Shown: positions 9,845 to 18,148 of the stretch, one piece after another
How the letters are laid out: every line of letters starts with the position of its first letter
Numbering within the stretch: position 1 is the first letter of the stretch
From: Agrobacterium larrymoorei
GTDB taxonomy: Bacteria; Pseudomonadota; Alphaproteobacteria; Rhizobiales; Rhizobiaceae
DNA: 64,000 nt
Reading direction: 5' to 3'
Assembly: GCF_005145045.1 (NCBI RefSeq)
Contig: NZ_CP039691.1
Span: forward strand, 2,740,001-2,804,000
The notes under the pieces: model-generated
What the model was told of the DNA's origin: nothing
The model's database searches: none
Seen by the model: the letters and a program-made list of their open reading frames with translations, nothing else
Made by a program: the position numbers and the translations under genes

Positions 9845-10813
9845 TCATACGCGCCCACTGACTTTGTTCCACATATGCCTAAAGCGATATCCTCTAGCCT
9901 TCCATGTCGACCGGAAACCCAAGTACTGCCTGTCGATATCATGGTGGAGATTTCTTGCCTGCTCGATTTCATGTCGGCGACCGTTTAATAATCCCTCTTT
10001 GAAAAAGAGATTCACTGATCGCCACATCCGGTTCGGGAATGGGCGATCTTTGTAATACCGCTCTTTCCATTGAACCAAGCATTTGATCTGCCGCAGTAAA
10101 TTAGCATGAATGTTGCCTCCATGCTTACGATAGGCAACCCCGGCATTATCTTCGAAAGCAAAAGTGAGATTTGGAAAAGCCACCATATAATTAAGCAACT
10201 TCGTGCGGAAAATGATGTCGTCCCCGATCAAGTCTTCATCGTAACCGCCGAAGGCGCGTATAACCGACAGTCTAAATACTGCACCCTGCACGTAAAACGC
10301 ACCTAAACTTTTGAAATCGTACTCAAGCAAATCTAGCGTGCAGCTGAATATCTGCTGGTTCAAGCCAGCCCTTGATGTCGCCTCACTTAGAACGTTGTCT
10401 CCAGCATCAATTTCTACGGTGTAGATGTTTGCTACGAATGTCAGATTTTGGTCAGTTTCCAGTCGCTTTATTTTCGTTGAAATGCAACTGGGAAGTAGAA
10501 TGTCGTCAAGCGAAGTTAGTGACACATACTCGCCCCTCGCGGCAGCGAGGCCTCGATTAACGTTCATAGGAACGTTACCTGTGTTGTTTTGAGCTAAAAG
10601 TGTGTACGGCCTTCCACTAGCTTCCAGAGCATCTCTTACAATGTCCACATTCCCATCAGTGGATCCATCATCAACGACAATGATCTCTATGTTGGGATAA
10701 TCTTGATCTGCTATCGACTGTATCGACGCTCGTGAGAATTTTGCGTGATTATAGGTGGTGCAAACAACAGAGCAAAGGGGGCTCGCCTTTTCTTCGGCTT
10801 CTCTCATGGTCAC
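9845..10813 (-). CDS. Family 2 glycosyltransferase
   Basis: The 322-residue cytosolic enzyme has a GT-A fold. Its N-terminus contains CSVVCTTYNHAKFSRASIQSI and the nucleotide-binding IEIIVVDDGSTDG, and the DXD-like site is in YVSLTSLDDILLP. It should transfer one sugar residue from an activated nucleotide sugar during surface polysaccharide assembly. Its GTG start at 10813 overlaps the stop of the aminotransferase gene (GTGA), so translation is coupled; an ATG two codons later is an alternative. A 151-base gap follows before the NeuD-like gene. Donor and acceptor cannot be read from the sequence. Confidence 0.9.
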   Translation of the reverse strand: MTMREAEEKASPLCSVVCTTYNHAKFSRASIQSIADQDYPNIEIIVVDDGSTDGNVDIVRDALEASGRPYTLLAQNNTGNVPMNVNRGLAAARGEYVSLTSLDDILLPSCISTKIKRLETDQNLTFVANIYTVEIDAGDNVLSEATSRAGLNQQIFSCTLDLLEYDFKSLGAFYVQGAVFRLSVIRAFGGYDEDLIGDDIIFRTKLLNYMVAFPNLTFAFEDNAGVAYRKHGGNIHANLLRQIKCLVQWKERYYKDRPFPNRMWRSVNLFFKEGLLNGRRHEIEQARNLHHDIDRQYLGFRSTWKARGYRFRHMWNKVSGRV

Positions 10814-11916
10814 GCATTATCCAAAACTGCAAGCACAGATGAAATGACGTGATCTATTTCATTATCCGTCATCTGCGGGCCGATGGGCAAGCTCAACATT
10901 TCTCGCGCTTGTTGAGCCGCAATTGGGAAGGACTGAGGCTCATATTCGAGATGTTGATAGGCTTTTTGCATGTGTGGTGGAATTGGATAGTGGATTTGCG
11001 TCTGCACCCCCCTCTGGCTCAACTGATCCATCAACCAGTCTCTTTTGGCATGACGTATTACAAAGAGATGCCAAACTGGCTGAGACCAAGTCGGAACAAG
11101 GGGCAAAATAAGTGCGGTATCTCTAAATGCATTCATATATCTTCGCGCGATTTCGCAGCGACGAGCATTCCAGTCGTCCAATACGCCCAGCTTAACCTTC
11201 AGTACAGCAGCTTGAACGGGATCCATGCGGCTATTAAACCCGGCAATCTCGTTAACATACTTTTCTTTAGAACCGTAATTGCGGAGAAGCCTGAGCCGGT
11301 CAGCCACGTTCGTGTCGCTTGTCGTTATCCCACCTGCGTCACCTAATGCGCCCAGGTTCTTTCCTGGATAGAAACTCCACGCAGCTGCAAAACGCGTAGT
11401 GCCCACTCTGCGCGTTTTATATCTGGCACCATGCGCCTGCGCAGCATCCTCTATGATTGCAATATCGGTACCTTTAACCACTTCGGCGATCCCATCAACA
11501 TCCGCAGCTTGGCCGTAAAGATGAACCGGAATAATTGCTCTCGTTTTTGCAGTAATCAAGTGCCGGACAGAGTCAGCGTCGATACAGTAAGTGTCGTTGT
11601 TCGGCTCGGCTGGAACTATAGTGGCACCTGTTCTCGTCACAGCAAGCCAAGTGGCGATGAACGTATTCGAAGGCACTATGACCTCATCACCCACACCTAC
11701 ATTAAAGGCGCGCAAAGCAAGCTCAAGAGCCTCTAGGCCATTTGCAACCGCCACTGCGTCCGTTACCCCGCAATATCGGGCAAAATCGGCTTCGAACTCT
11801 GCGACCTCTTCACCGCCGATATACCATCCCGATCTCAAAGCCCTTAGCGCAGCTGCTTCGATGTCTTCAGCAAGCTCGTCATAACTCAGTTTGAGATTTA
11901 AGAAGGGAACGTTCAT
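10810..11916 (-). CDS. DegT/DnrJ/EryC1/StrS-family sugar aminotransferase (FdtB-like)
   Basis: This PLP-dependent enzyme (368 residues) transfers an amino group from an amino acid to a keto nucleotide sugar. Family signatures are PFLNLKLSYDELAEDIEAA, AVANGLEALELALRAF, EVIVPSNTFIATWLAV, IIEDAAQAHGA and the Schiff-base lysine region SFYPGKNLGALGDAGG. The ATG at 11916 is chosen because it overlaps the stop of the ketoisomerase gene (ATGA) and matches the family N-terminus; a longer frame to 11997 would run through that gene. Next to a FdtA-like enzyme the product is likely a dTDP-3-amino-3,6-dideoxyhexose. The upstream RmlA and RmlB functions are not in the window. Confidence 0.93.
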   Translation of the reverse strand: MNVPFLNLKLSYDELAEDIEAAALRALRSGWYIGGEEVAEFEADFARYCGVTDAVAVANGLEALELALRAFNVGVGDEVIVPSNTFIATWLAVTRTGATIVPAEPNNDTYCIDADSVRHLITAKTRAIIPVHLYGQAADVDGIAEVVKGTDIAIIEDAAQAHGARYKTRRVGTTRFAAAWSFYPGKNLGALGDAGGITTSDTNVADRLRLLRNYGSKEKYVNEIAGFNSRMDPVQAAVLKVKLGVLDDWNARRCEIARRYMNAFRDTALILPLVPTWSQPVWHLFVIRHAKRDWLMDQLSQRGVQTQIHYPIPPHMQKAYQHLEYEPQSFPIAAQQAREMLSLPIGPQMTDNEIDHVISSVLAVLDNA

Positions 11917-12320
11917 TTCAGCACCGTGTTTCGAAAATCTTGATAATCGCGAATGTAGTCCACCTCGTCGTATGCCTCGGAGGCCAACACCAAACACACC
12001 GCGCCAGAAGAAAAGTTATCCAGATATCGCCAGGTCATAGGGCAAATATAGAGGCCTTGATAGGACCGATTGAGATGAAATGTCTTTTGAGCAGTACCAT
12101 CATCCAGCCGGACGTCAAAGCTTCCGGAGATCGAAATCATAAATTGATGCAGATTTTTGTGGGCATGGCTCCCACGATCTGCACCGCCCGGAACGTCGTA
12201 TAGATAATAAACCCTCTTGACCTCGAATGGTATATGGTTGCTGCCCTCAATAAAAGTGAGACTGCCTCGAACGTCCGAGATTTTCGGCAACTGTAAAATG
12301 CGGCAATCGGCAAGAGCCAC
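11913..12320 (-). CDS. WxcM/FdtA-like dTDP-sugar 3,4-ketoisomerase (cupin)
   Basis: The 135-residue cupin protein belongs to the WxcM-like family. Key stretches are DVRGSLTFIEG, PFEVKRVYYLYDVPGG, RGSHAHKNLHQFMI and the end ASEAYDEVDYIRDY. FdtA-type enzymes convert dTDP-4-keto-6-deoxyglucose to the 3-keto isomer, which a DegT-type enzyme then aminates; the gene next door supplies that enzyme. A GTG at 12320 is preferred because GGAGG stands seven bases upstream; the upstream in-frame TTG at 12335 overlaps this ribosome-binding site. It is the first gene of the minus-strand cluster, so the promoter should lie in the AT-rich stretch above 12320. Confidence 0.85.
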   Translation of the reverse strand: MALADCRILQLPKISDVRGSLTFIEGSNHIPFEVKRVYYLYDVPGGADRGSHAHKNLHQFMISISGSFDVRLDDGTAQKTFHLNRSYQGLYICPMTWRYLDNFSSGAVCLVLASEAYDEVDYIRDYQDFRNTVLK

Positions 12321-12925
12321 AGCAATTTCCTCCAAAATTTTAACTTGATTTATGAGAAACGTTTGGGAGAAGCAACAACGTTGTAAGGGTGTACGAACAT
12401 CTGACTAGCCACCGATCAGGTGCACCTCACCTATTTCCACCTCTAGCTTTAGGCGCCCAATTAGCCATCAGTACATTGCATCCTTTCCAATATCGCTGAG
12501 CACTACGAAGCGAAGAAGGCGTCGAATTGGAAATTCACATAAAGCTCCGTCCACGCCTCGGCAGAAGTCAATAGAGCGAAAAGCGCTTAGAATGTGGTGA
12601 CAATTAATTAAATTGGATTTCGTTTAGGCCGCAAATCAGAGTCAACTTCAGTTTTAAACTTGGTGATGAGTGACAAACCCTTCGGCGCAACACGTGCCTC
12701 GGCCGGTCTAGGCGCACACTGGCGTGAGTTGCCAGACTGTTTCAGCTAAATTACTGTTAACGACGCCCTTATCGCTGGATCGAGCACTGCATATTTTGAT
12801 CAAATTTTCGATGCTGCCCGTGCTTTGCGACTCTAGATAATAATTGATTTGCCGGTACAGCCTAATACATTTCCACTACAGGGAATCCAAAAAATCTTTT
12901 GAAACACCAATTAATTTAGTGAGTT
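12321..12925. other. AT-rich intergenic stretch upstream of the sugar cluster
   Basis: About 600 bases without a recognisable gene. The part next to 12320 must hold the promoter and leader of the minus-strand sugar cluster, but I cannot point to convincing -35 and -10 boxes. No long open frame, RNA gene or repeat was recognised. It ends at the displaced tRNA-Phe fragment, so it is the chromosome next to the integration site. Confidence 0.5.
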
Positions 12926-12972
12926 AATGGTGCCCGAACGCGGATTTGAACCACGGACACGCGGATTTTCAA
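12926..12972 (-). repeat. Left attachment repeat: displaced 3' end of tRNA-Phe
   Basis: The 47 bases match 33463-33509 at 45 positions and read, on the minus strand, as the tRNA-Phe 3' part from the anticodon loop to CCA. There is no 5' half here, so this is not a gene but the tail displaced by integration. The two differences, at 12939 and 12955, correspond to tRNA positions 65 and 49 and form a C-G pair in place of the G-C pair of the intact gene. Confidence 0.93.
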
Positions 12973-13000
12973 CAGGACTGGGAAATACCACAGTTGGGCT

Positions 13001-13023
13001 GTAAGCATTCGCCGAGGACCGCA
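13001..13023 (+). repeat. Left terminal inverted repeat of IS66 element 1
   Basis: Begins GTAAGC and ends GGACCGCA. It pairs imperfectly with 16102-16124 on the other strand (16 of 23). The host target copy GTTGGGCT lies immediately outside at 12993-13000. Confidence 0.88.
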
Positions 13024-13026
13024 GTG

Positions 13027-13611
13027 TCAGGTTTTTTTGCGCGATCTGCGCTTCCATTTCGCAGCCAGAGCCTCGACGTTTTTGCCGAGATTTCTTGCAT
13101 CGGCCTGGCTGGGGTCGTAGTCTGAACTTCCCCACCATTCGAGCAGTTCTTGATGTCGCTCATGGTTGACGTCGGCAATAGCCTCACGGAACTCTTCATA
13201 GCCCCAAGGGCCGCCAACATCCTCTGGCGGGCACCTTCCGACAGCCTCGAGAAGGAAAGGATCATCAAAGCCGGGGGTAGCCGGAAAGGTCTTTTCGATT
13301 TTCACTGTGTGCGTCCAGCCGTCACCGAAGTCATAGAGATACTTGAATGACTTCGCGCCGATATCTTCGATGGCGGCAAGAAGCGTTTCCTTGCGAGCAT
13401 CAATGGGGTCATCAAAGCCGCCATCAGGCACGCCGAATCCGATGTCACGGATCCTGAACTCATAGAGATGACTGTTGGTCCAGCCGAAAGCCTGCTGGAG
13501 AACATCATGAAGCCGGTCGAGCCGAATGCGGAACGGCACGACAACGCGCCGCATCACCAAGGGATCAACGTCATCGAGCGTGATCTTCAAGCGAACGAGA
13601 GGACCTGCCAT
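13027..13611 (-). CDS. Plasmid pRiA4b ORF-3-family protein (IS66 passenger)
   Basis: The 194-residue protein belongs to the pRiA4b ORF-3 family, recognised by VRLKITLDDVDPLVMRRVVVPF, LDRLHDVLQQAFGW, HLYEFRI, YLYDFGDGWTHTV and CPPEDVGGPWGYEEF. The molecular role of the family is unknown. An ATG at 13611 overlaps the tnpC stop (ATGA), so the gene is translationally coupled to the transposase and lies inside the inverted repeats. It is therefore a passenger of the insertion sequence and not a gene of the island. A longer frame to 13653 is rejected because it would run through the end of tnpC. Confidence 0.88.
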   Translation of the reverse strand: MAGPLVRLKITLDDVDPLVMRRVVVPFRIRLDRLHDVLQQAFGWTNSHLYEFRIRDIGFGVPDGGFDDPIDARKETLLAAIEDIGAKSFKYLYDFGDGWTHTVKIEKTFPATPGFDDPFLLEAVGRCPPEDVGGPWGYEEFREAIADVNHERHQELLEWWGSSDYDPSQADARNLGKNVEALAAKWKRRSRKKT

Positions 13612-15269
13612 CAGGCCGCCTGCTGCAGAGATTTTGTTGCGGGGTTCCGCCAATTCCAGGGAAGAAGTTCATCGATCAGGCTGGCAGGATGATCGGCGAT
13701 GCGGGCGAGAACATCTGCAAGCCAGGTCTGTGGATCAGTGCGGTTCATTTTCGCGGTGACGATCAGGCTGTACATGGCTGCCGCCCTTTGCCCTCCGCGG
13801 TCGGAACCGGCAAATAGCCAGGCTTTTCGTCCAAGGGCCACACCACGCAGAGATCGCTCCGCGCAATTGTTCGACAGGCAAATCCGGCCGTCGTCGAGGA
13901 AGCGGGTGAAGGATTCCCAGCGGTTCAGCATATAGTCAAATGCCTTTGCCAGGTCGTTGTCACGCGGCAACCTGGCGCGGTGGTCGCGTATCCATATTTC
14001 CATCTCGTCGATCAACGGCTTTGATAATTGCTGGCGGATCGCTTTTCTCTCATCGGCAGTGCGGCCATTGATCTGGCGTTCGATCTCGAACAGCGCGTCG
14101 ATCCGCTGCACCATGTTCAAGGCGATTGGTGAGATAACGGCGGCACTTTTACCCTGCCCTTTTCGGCGCGCATTGGCCTCCAGATCGGCTTGCGCAAAGA
14201 ATGGCCGCCTGGCATGCGCCCAACACGCCGCTTCATAAATCGGGCCCGGACTTCGATCAGGAAGATAGAGCTGGCCATAGCCGGTATAGGCGTCCGCCTG
14301 AAGGATACCGCTATAATTGGCCAGATGTGCCTGTGGATGTTCGCCGGCCCGGTCCCGGGAATAATAGAACATCACCGACGGTGGAGCCGTTCCGCCGAAC
14401 GGAGCATCGTCCCTGACATAGCTCCATATCCGGCCGGTTGCGGTCTTGCCGAGAGCTAGAACCGGCACGGTCGTGTCATCACCGTGGATCCGTTCAGACG
14501 CGAACGTATGGCTTTCAATCCGTCGCACCAGCGGGTCAAGGACCTGGCAGCACGCACCAATCGCGTCTGCTGCAGTCGACAGGCTGATCGGCACACCCTC
14601 CAAGGCAAAACGTTCGACCTGGCGATTGAGGGGAATATGCTGGCCGAACTTGTCGCAGAGCATCATCGCCAAAAGGCTTGGCCCCGCCCATCCTCTCGGG
14701 ATGACATGGAAGGGTGCAGGTGCCTGGCTGATCTTCTCGCAGTCACGGCAGGTGAACTTTTCCCGCACCGTCTGAATGACCTTCCAGCTCCGCGGTACGC
14801 TCTCCATCGTTTCGGTGATGTCTTCGCCGAGCTTGCGAAGCCGTTCACCGCCACAGCAACTGCAGGCAACCGGCCCTGGCACCACAACACGCTCACGCGG
14901 CAGATGTTCCGGGAATGGCTTCTTGACCGGCCGCTTGCGCGTAAAGCCGGTGACCGCAATCGCAGATGCTGCAGCAACGGCCATTTCGGCGGCAAGCTCA
15001 TCTTCGGTCGCCGTCGCTTCGGCGTCCTCCAGCATCAGCTCCATCTGCGCAATCAGCCGCGCCGTCCGTTCCGACTTCTGACCGCGAAGCTCCCGTTGCA
15101 GCTTTTCGATATAGACTTTCTGGCGAAGAATGATGGCCTGATCGTCGGCCTCCTTGGCCTTGGCAACAGCCAATTCGGCCAAAGCAGCAGCACGCTCCGC
15201 CCGCGCTGTCGCCAATTCTGCTTCAAGAGCAGCAGCATGATCGCGGTGATTTTCGAAGCCCGGTTCCAT
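13611..15269 (-). CDS. tnpC: IS66 transposase TnpC
   Basis: The 552-residue DDE transposase appears complete. An N-terminal coiled coil (about 1-90) is followed by a zinc-finger-like region (CSCCGGERLRKLGED and TCRDCEKISQ), then the catalytic domain with IHGDDTTVPVL and LQADAYTGYGQL supplying the aspartates, and the glutamate in the C-terminal NNCAERSLRGVALGRK. The C-terminal IS66 motif ALGRKAWLFAGSDRGGQRAA is intact. It lies downstream of tnpA and tnpB and upstream of the overlapping passenger gene. With intact ends and genes, the element may still be active. Confidence 0.95.
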   Translation of the reverse strand: MEPGFENHRDHAAALEAELATARAERAAALAELAVAKAKEADDQAIILRQKVYIEKLQRELRGQKSERTARLIAQMELMLEDAEATATEDELAAEMAVAAASAIAVTGFTRKRPVKKPFPEHLPRERVVVPGPVACSCCGGERLRKLGEDITETMESVPRSWKVIQTVREKFTCRDCEKISQAPAPFHVIPRGWAGPSLLAMMLCDKFGQHIPLNRQVERFALEGVPISLSTAADAIGACCQVLDPLVRRIESHTFASERIHGDDTTVPVLALGKTATGRIWSYVRDDAPFGGTAPPSVMFYYSRDRAGEHPQAHLANYSGILQADAYTGYGQLYLPDRSPGPIYEAACWAHARRPFFAQADLEANARRKGQGKSAAVISPIALNMVQRIDALFEIERQINGRTADERKAIRQQLSKPLIDEMEIWIRDHRARLPRDNDLAKAFDYMLNRWESFTRFLDDGRICLSNNCAERSLRGVALGRKAWLFAGSDRGGQRAAAMYSLIVTAKMNRTDPQTWLADVLARIADHPASLIDELLPWNWRNPATKSLQQAA

Positions 15270-15347
15270 GCTCGAAGTGAATCACAAAACCCCTGATTTG
15301 CACAGCTTTTCTTGATGGCAATGGCGGCAAATCCTCGCCAAAATTCG

Positions 15348-15695
15348 CTATCCAGCGCTCGTCGGACGCCATGTCTGCTGCGGGTTTCGCCAGTCAATTC
15401 CCTCAAGCAAGTAGGACATCTGGCCAGCCGTCAGCGCAATTGCTCCGCCCTCAGTCACCGGCCAAATAAAACGGCCACGCTCGAGCCGCTTTGCGTACAG
15501 CGAAAGCCCAATTCCGTCATGCCAAAGAGCCTTGATCAGCCGGCCGCTTTTACCGCGGAAAACAAAAACGTCCCCCTTGAACGGATCACGACCAAGACCT
15601 TCCTGCACGATCAGAGCAAGACCCTGCATTCCCTTGCGCATATCGCAATGGCCGCTCGCAATCCAAACCCGCACGCTCGAACTGATCGGGATCAT
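15348..15695 (-). CDS. tnpB: IS66 accessory protein TnpB
   Basis: The 115-residue protein has the TnpB signature VWIASGHCDMRKGMQGLALIV, followed by VFVFRGKSGRLIKALWHDGIGL and the ending LLEGIDWRNPQQTWRP. TnpB is required with TnpA and TnpC for IS66 transposition, but its biochemical role is unclear. Its start overlaps the tnpA stop by four bases; 78 bases separate it from tnpC. Confidence 0.95.
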   Translation of the reverse strand: MIPISSSVRVWIASGHCDMRKGMQGLALIVQEGLGRDPFKGDVFVFRGKSGRLIKALWHDGIGLSLYAKRLERGRFIWPVTEGGAIALTAGQMSYLLEGIDWRNPQQTWRPTSAG

Positions 15696-16033
15696 TTGAG
15701 CGCTCGCATCACTGCAGCGGCAAGATCACAAGGCACGCCGGAGGCAATCCTCACCTTGATACAGTTCGCAAAGTCCACAACTATGGTTGCCGCACCACCA
15801 TCGCCACCGCTAGAAACATCCAGAACTGTTGCCGGCACAAAAGCAGGCCCATCTTTCACAGTCAGCGCTTGGCGCCGCCACGTGTAGAGCAGCCCCGTCG
15901 AAACATCAAAACGACGCGCTACCTCCGAGACATTTGCCCCAGGAGCAAATGCTGCCTCCAGAATTTCCAGCCGTCGGTCCGGTGACCAACGACGACGCCG
16001 TTCTTGACCCGTCAGCAAAATGGCCTGTGCCAT
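15692..16033 (-). CDS. tnpA: IS66 protein TnpA (helix-turn-helix)
   Basis: The 113-residue protein starts with an IS3/IS66-type helix-turn-helix: RRRWSPDRRLEILEAAF, then GANVSEVARRFDVSTGLLYTWRRQ. The C-terminal half is variable, as usual. It is the first gene of the element, 91 bases from the right terminal repeat, and overlaps tnpB. Confidence 0.93.
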   Translation of the reverse strand: MAQAILLTGQERRRRWSPDRRLEILEAAFAPGANVSEVARRFDVSTGLLYTWRRQALTVKDGPAFVPATVLDVSSGGDGGAATIVVDFANCIKVRIASGVPCDLAAAVMRALK

Positions 16034-16101
16034 AGTTCCTCATTGCGCTCTTAAGTCCACTCTCAAGAGCGCAAAATCACGTTATCGCCAAAAACTCGCA
16101 A

Positions 16102-16124
16102 GGCGGTCCACGCCGGAGGGATAC
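16102..16124 (-). repeat. Right terminal inverted repeat of IS66 element 1
   Basis: On the minus strand it begins GTATCC and contains GGACCGC like the left end. The second copy of the 8-bp target duplication, GTTGGGCT, lies at 16125-16132. Confidence 0.88.
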
Positions 16125-16328
16125 GTTGGGCTCATCTCGTATCAATCAGCTTCAGTAAGATGTTGAACGCATTAAGATCAGAGCTGCCAAACCGTATCAT
16201 CAAATTTCATCGCCAACCGTTCAATCTCAGCGGCTGTGGCTCCCATAAGACACCCAGATACCTGTGTCGCTCAGCTTCACGGTAACTATTACCCATTATC
16301 GCTCGAACTCAGTTGTTGGCTCAACGCA

Positions 16329-16937
16329 CTATGAACAACTGTTGCCATTTGTTTGAAGCAAATAAAAGCAAGGGACGCTTACCGCTCCTCTTTCTGTCTT
16401 TTTTTCAGTGAACCATGCATAAGCTAAAAGTGCGAGCATCAATAAAATGATCACATAGACAATTCTCTTCGTCCAAACGAAATTAGCTTCGCCTTCTTTT
16501 ACACGCGTCCATTCAAATTTCAGGAGCTTTTGTGAAGAGTCGATGAATCCCTTTTCCAGCTCTCGTATTTTTTCAGGAGTTAAATTTGAATTGCTCTGAG
16601 AGATGGATTCAAACTCAGACATCGATTTTAGAAGTGCTTTTGCAGGCTCCTCAGATGGGTTCACACGAAGCGTAATTCCATGGCTCGCCTCATTGAGCAG
16701 TTTGTAATTTGCTAGCAACGCTGCATCATCAATTGCTCTGCCGGCTCTTGCTAGGCGTAGGGCGTCACATATTGCATTGATATTTACGAGATATGACACC
16801 ACACATTTTCTCAGTTCATCTATCCACGCCTGCCTAAACTCCGATACTTTTTGCTCTTTGCCAATAACAAGCCCTAACAGAGAAACTAAACCTGCTATCG
16901 CGGCAGCCCCGACGGCTCCTATACTGATTTCGTTCAT
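16329..16937 (-). CDS. Unknown protein with an N-terminal and a C-terminal membrane segment
   Basis: The 202-residue protein has a hydrophobic segment near residues 4-24 (SIGAVGAAAIAGLVSLLGLVI), then GKEQKVSEFRQAWIDELR, a long helical cytoplasmic-type domain, and a second membrane segment near 160-180 (RIVYVIILLMLALLAYAWF). I do not recognise a functional family, though the KEQKVSEFRQAWID stretch looks like a conserved block. ATG 16937 is preferred over an upstream ATG at 17015 because the first segment then starts close to the N-terminus. It is divergent from the gene at 17071 across 133 bases, which suggests shared control. A defence or membrane-effector role is possible but is speculation. 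Confidence 0.7.
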   Translation of the reverse strand: MNEISIGAVGAAAIAGLVSLLGLVIGKEQKVSEFRQAWIDELRKCVVSYLVNINAICDALRLARAGRAIDDAALLANYKLLNEASHGITLRVNPSEEPAKALLKSMSEFESISQSNSNLTPEKIRELEKGFIDSSQKLLKFEWTRVKEGEANFVWTKRIVYVIILLMLALLAYAWFTEKKTERGAVSVPCFYLLQTNGNSCS

Positions 16938-17070
16938 TCTATCTCGTTCTCTGTTTAGCTTTGCTACGGTTACATCTAGATAAGGAAAGGTTGAAATAAT
17001 AAGCGAAAGATGCAACGTACGGTGAACGGTAGCAAGGGTGCGATGGGCGTCGCAGGGGAATAGTTTTTAG

Positions 17071-18033
17071 ATGTCGGAGACTTTGACCTTTCATTTCGAG
17101 GGTGCGTTAGCAGATTCACACAGAATGAACTTCTATGAGTCTGCCCGCTTTCAATATGCCGCTGCGCGTCTCGTCGTTAAGTTGGCGCAATTTCGACAAC
17201 ACGGCAGATTCGTAAAGAGCATTACGAACAAATCCAATTTCAGCATACAACTGAAAAGTCAGTCTGAGGGTTCGTTCAATATTAATGTAGAGGACCCAGG
17301 TCAGTCTGAAGACGAGAATCCATTCATCAACATATCTTTGGCTGACCTTGTCGCTTATGTTAGTGAACGAGTAATCGAAAAAATCGATGAGCCAACGCTA
17401 TCCACAGTGTCAGCACCGTCCGATGGCCAACAACCAACAAGCTCGACATCCAAACTCAGTGTTCTTGTAGATGACGTGATTGCTGGGCGGGTGTCTGCTG
17501 ACAGCTTTTCGGATTCTACCCAAGAATTAGTCAAGCGCCGGATATCGGAATACCATCGAGAGCAAAGACTAGTAGAGAACGAGGCGGCTGTATCTTCGAT
17601 TAGCTCTAGTCAGAGCCAGAAACTGATTGCAATGTCCGCTCCGTTGATTAGTGAGATGGCGACAGCGTTGAGAACAAGTGCCGACACCTTAGAAATCAGG
17701 TCATCCGCTCACGAGGACACGCGCCCGGTACTGTTCCTAAATCGAAAAATGGCTTCGGAGATTGAAACTGCAATTGTTGACAAAACCCCGAACCTGATAC
17801 TTGGCGATATTACGCAGTTCAACAAAGACAATGGCTGGGGGAAAATTAAAATTGAGAATGGAGCTAAAACTCTAAACTTTAGTATCCCCTACGATATTCT
17901 CCCAACGGTGAAAAAAACGTTGATCGACAACATGAAACGCGATCTCGTTTACGTGCAGGTCTATTTCGTTAGAGATCGGGCTGGAGATATAAAGCGAATG
18001 ATAGTGGTTGGCATATCCAAAACACCAACGTAA
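17071..18033 (+). CDS. Conserved hypothetical protein of the island
   Basis: The 320-residue soluble protein begins LTFHFEGALADSHRMNFYESARFQYAAARL, a stretch that looks strongly conserved. A low-complexity serine/threonine-rich linker (about 110-130) follows, then a helical region and a beta-rich C-terminal domain (about 235-318). No catalytic motif is visible and I cannot name a function. AGGGGAA stands about ten bases before the ATG. It is divergent from the two-membrane-segment protein at 16329-16937 and lies just upstream of the integrase gene. Confidence 0.75.
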   Translation: MSETLTFHFEGALADSHRMNFYESARFQYAAARLVVKLAQFRQHGRFVKSITNKSNFSIQLKSQSEGSFNINVEDPGQSEDENPFINISLADLVAYVSERVIEKIDEPTLSTVSAPSDGQQPTSSTSKLSVLVDDVIAGRVSADSFSDSTQELVKRRISEYHREQRLVENEAAVSSISSSQSQKLIAMSAPLISEMATALRTSADTLEIRSSAHEDTRPVLFLNRKMASEIETAIVDKTPNLILGDITQFNKDNGWGKIKIENGAKTLNFSIPYDILPTVKKTLIDNMKRDLVYVQVYFVRDRAGDIKRMIVVGISKTPT

Positions 18034-18148
18034 TCAGCTAATCTAAACGCCATCGAGCTTGGGGAGACCATCAAATTGGCTCCGCTATATCTCTACGCGT
18101 CCCAAATCGCACCCTGACACGCGGACGTTGCAATCTTATTGTTGCGTC

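Larger units (their letters stand above)
13001..16124 (-). mobile_element. IS66-family element 1, with 8-bp target duplication
   Basis: The element of 3124 bp has imperfect terminal inverted repeats: 13001-13023 and the reverse complement of 16102-16124 agree at 16 of 23 positions, both beginning GTA and sharing GGACCGC. It is flanked by a perfect direct repeat GTTGGGCT at 12993-13000 and 16125-16132, the 8-bp target duplication usual for IS66. It carries tnpA, tnpB, tnpC and a fourth gene of the pRiA4b ORF-3 family, all on the minus strand. It landed only 28 bases inside the left attachment repeat. Confidence 0.95.

Noticed and set aside
12926..12972. A second tRNA-Phe gene
   Set aside because: Only the 3' half is present; the D-arm and acceptor 5' strand are missing, so it is an attachment-site remnant.
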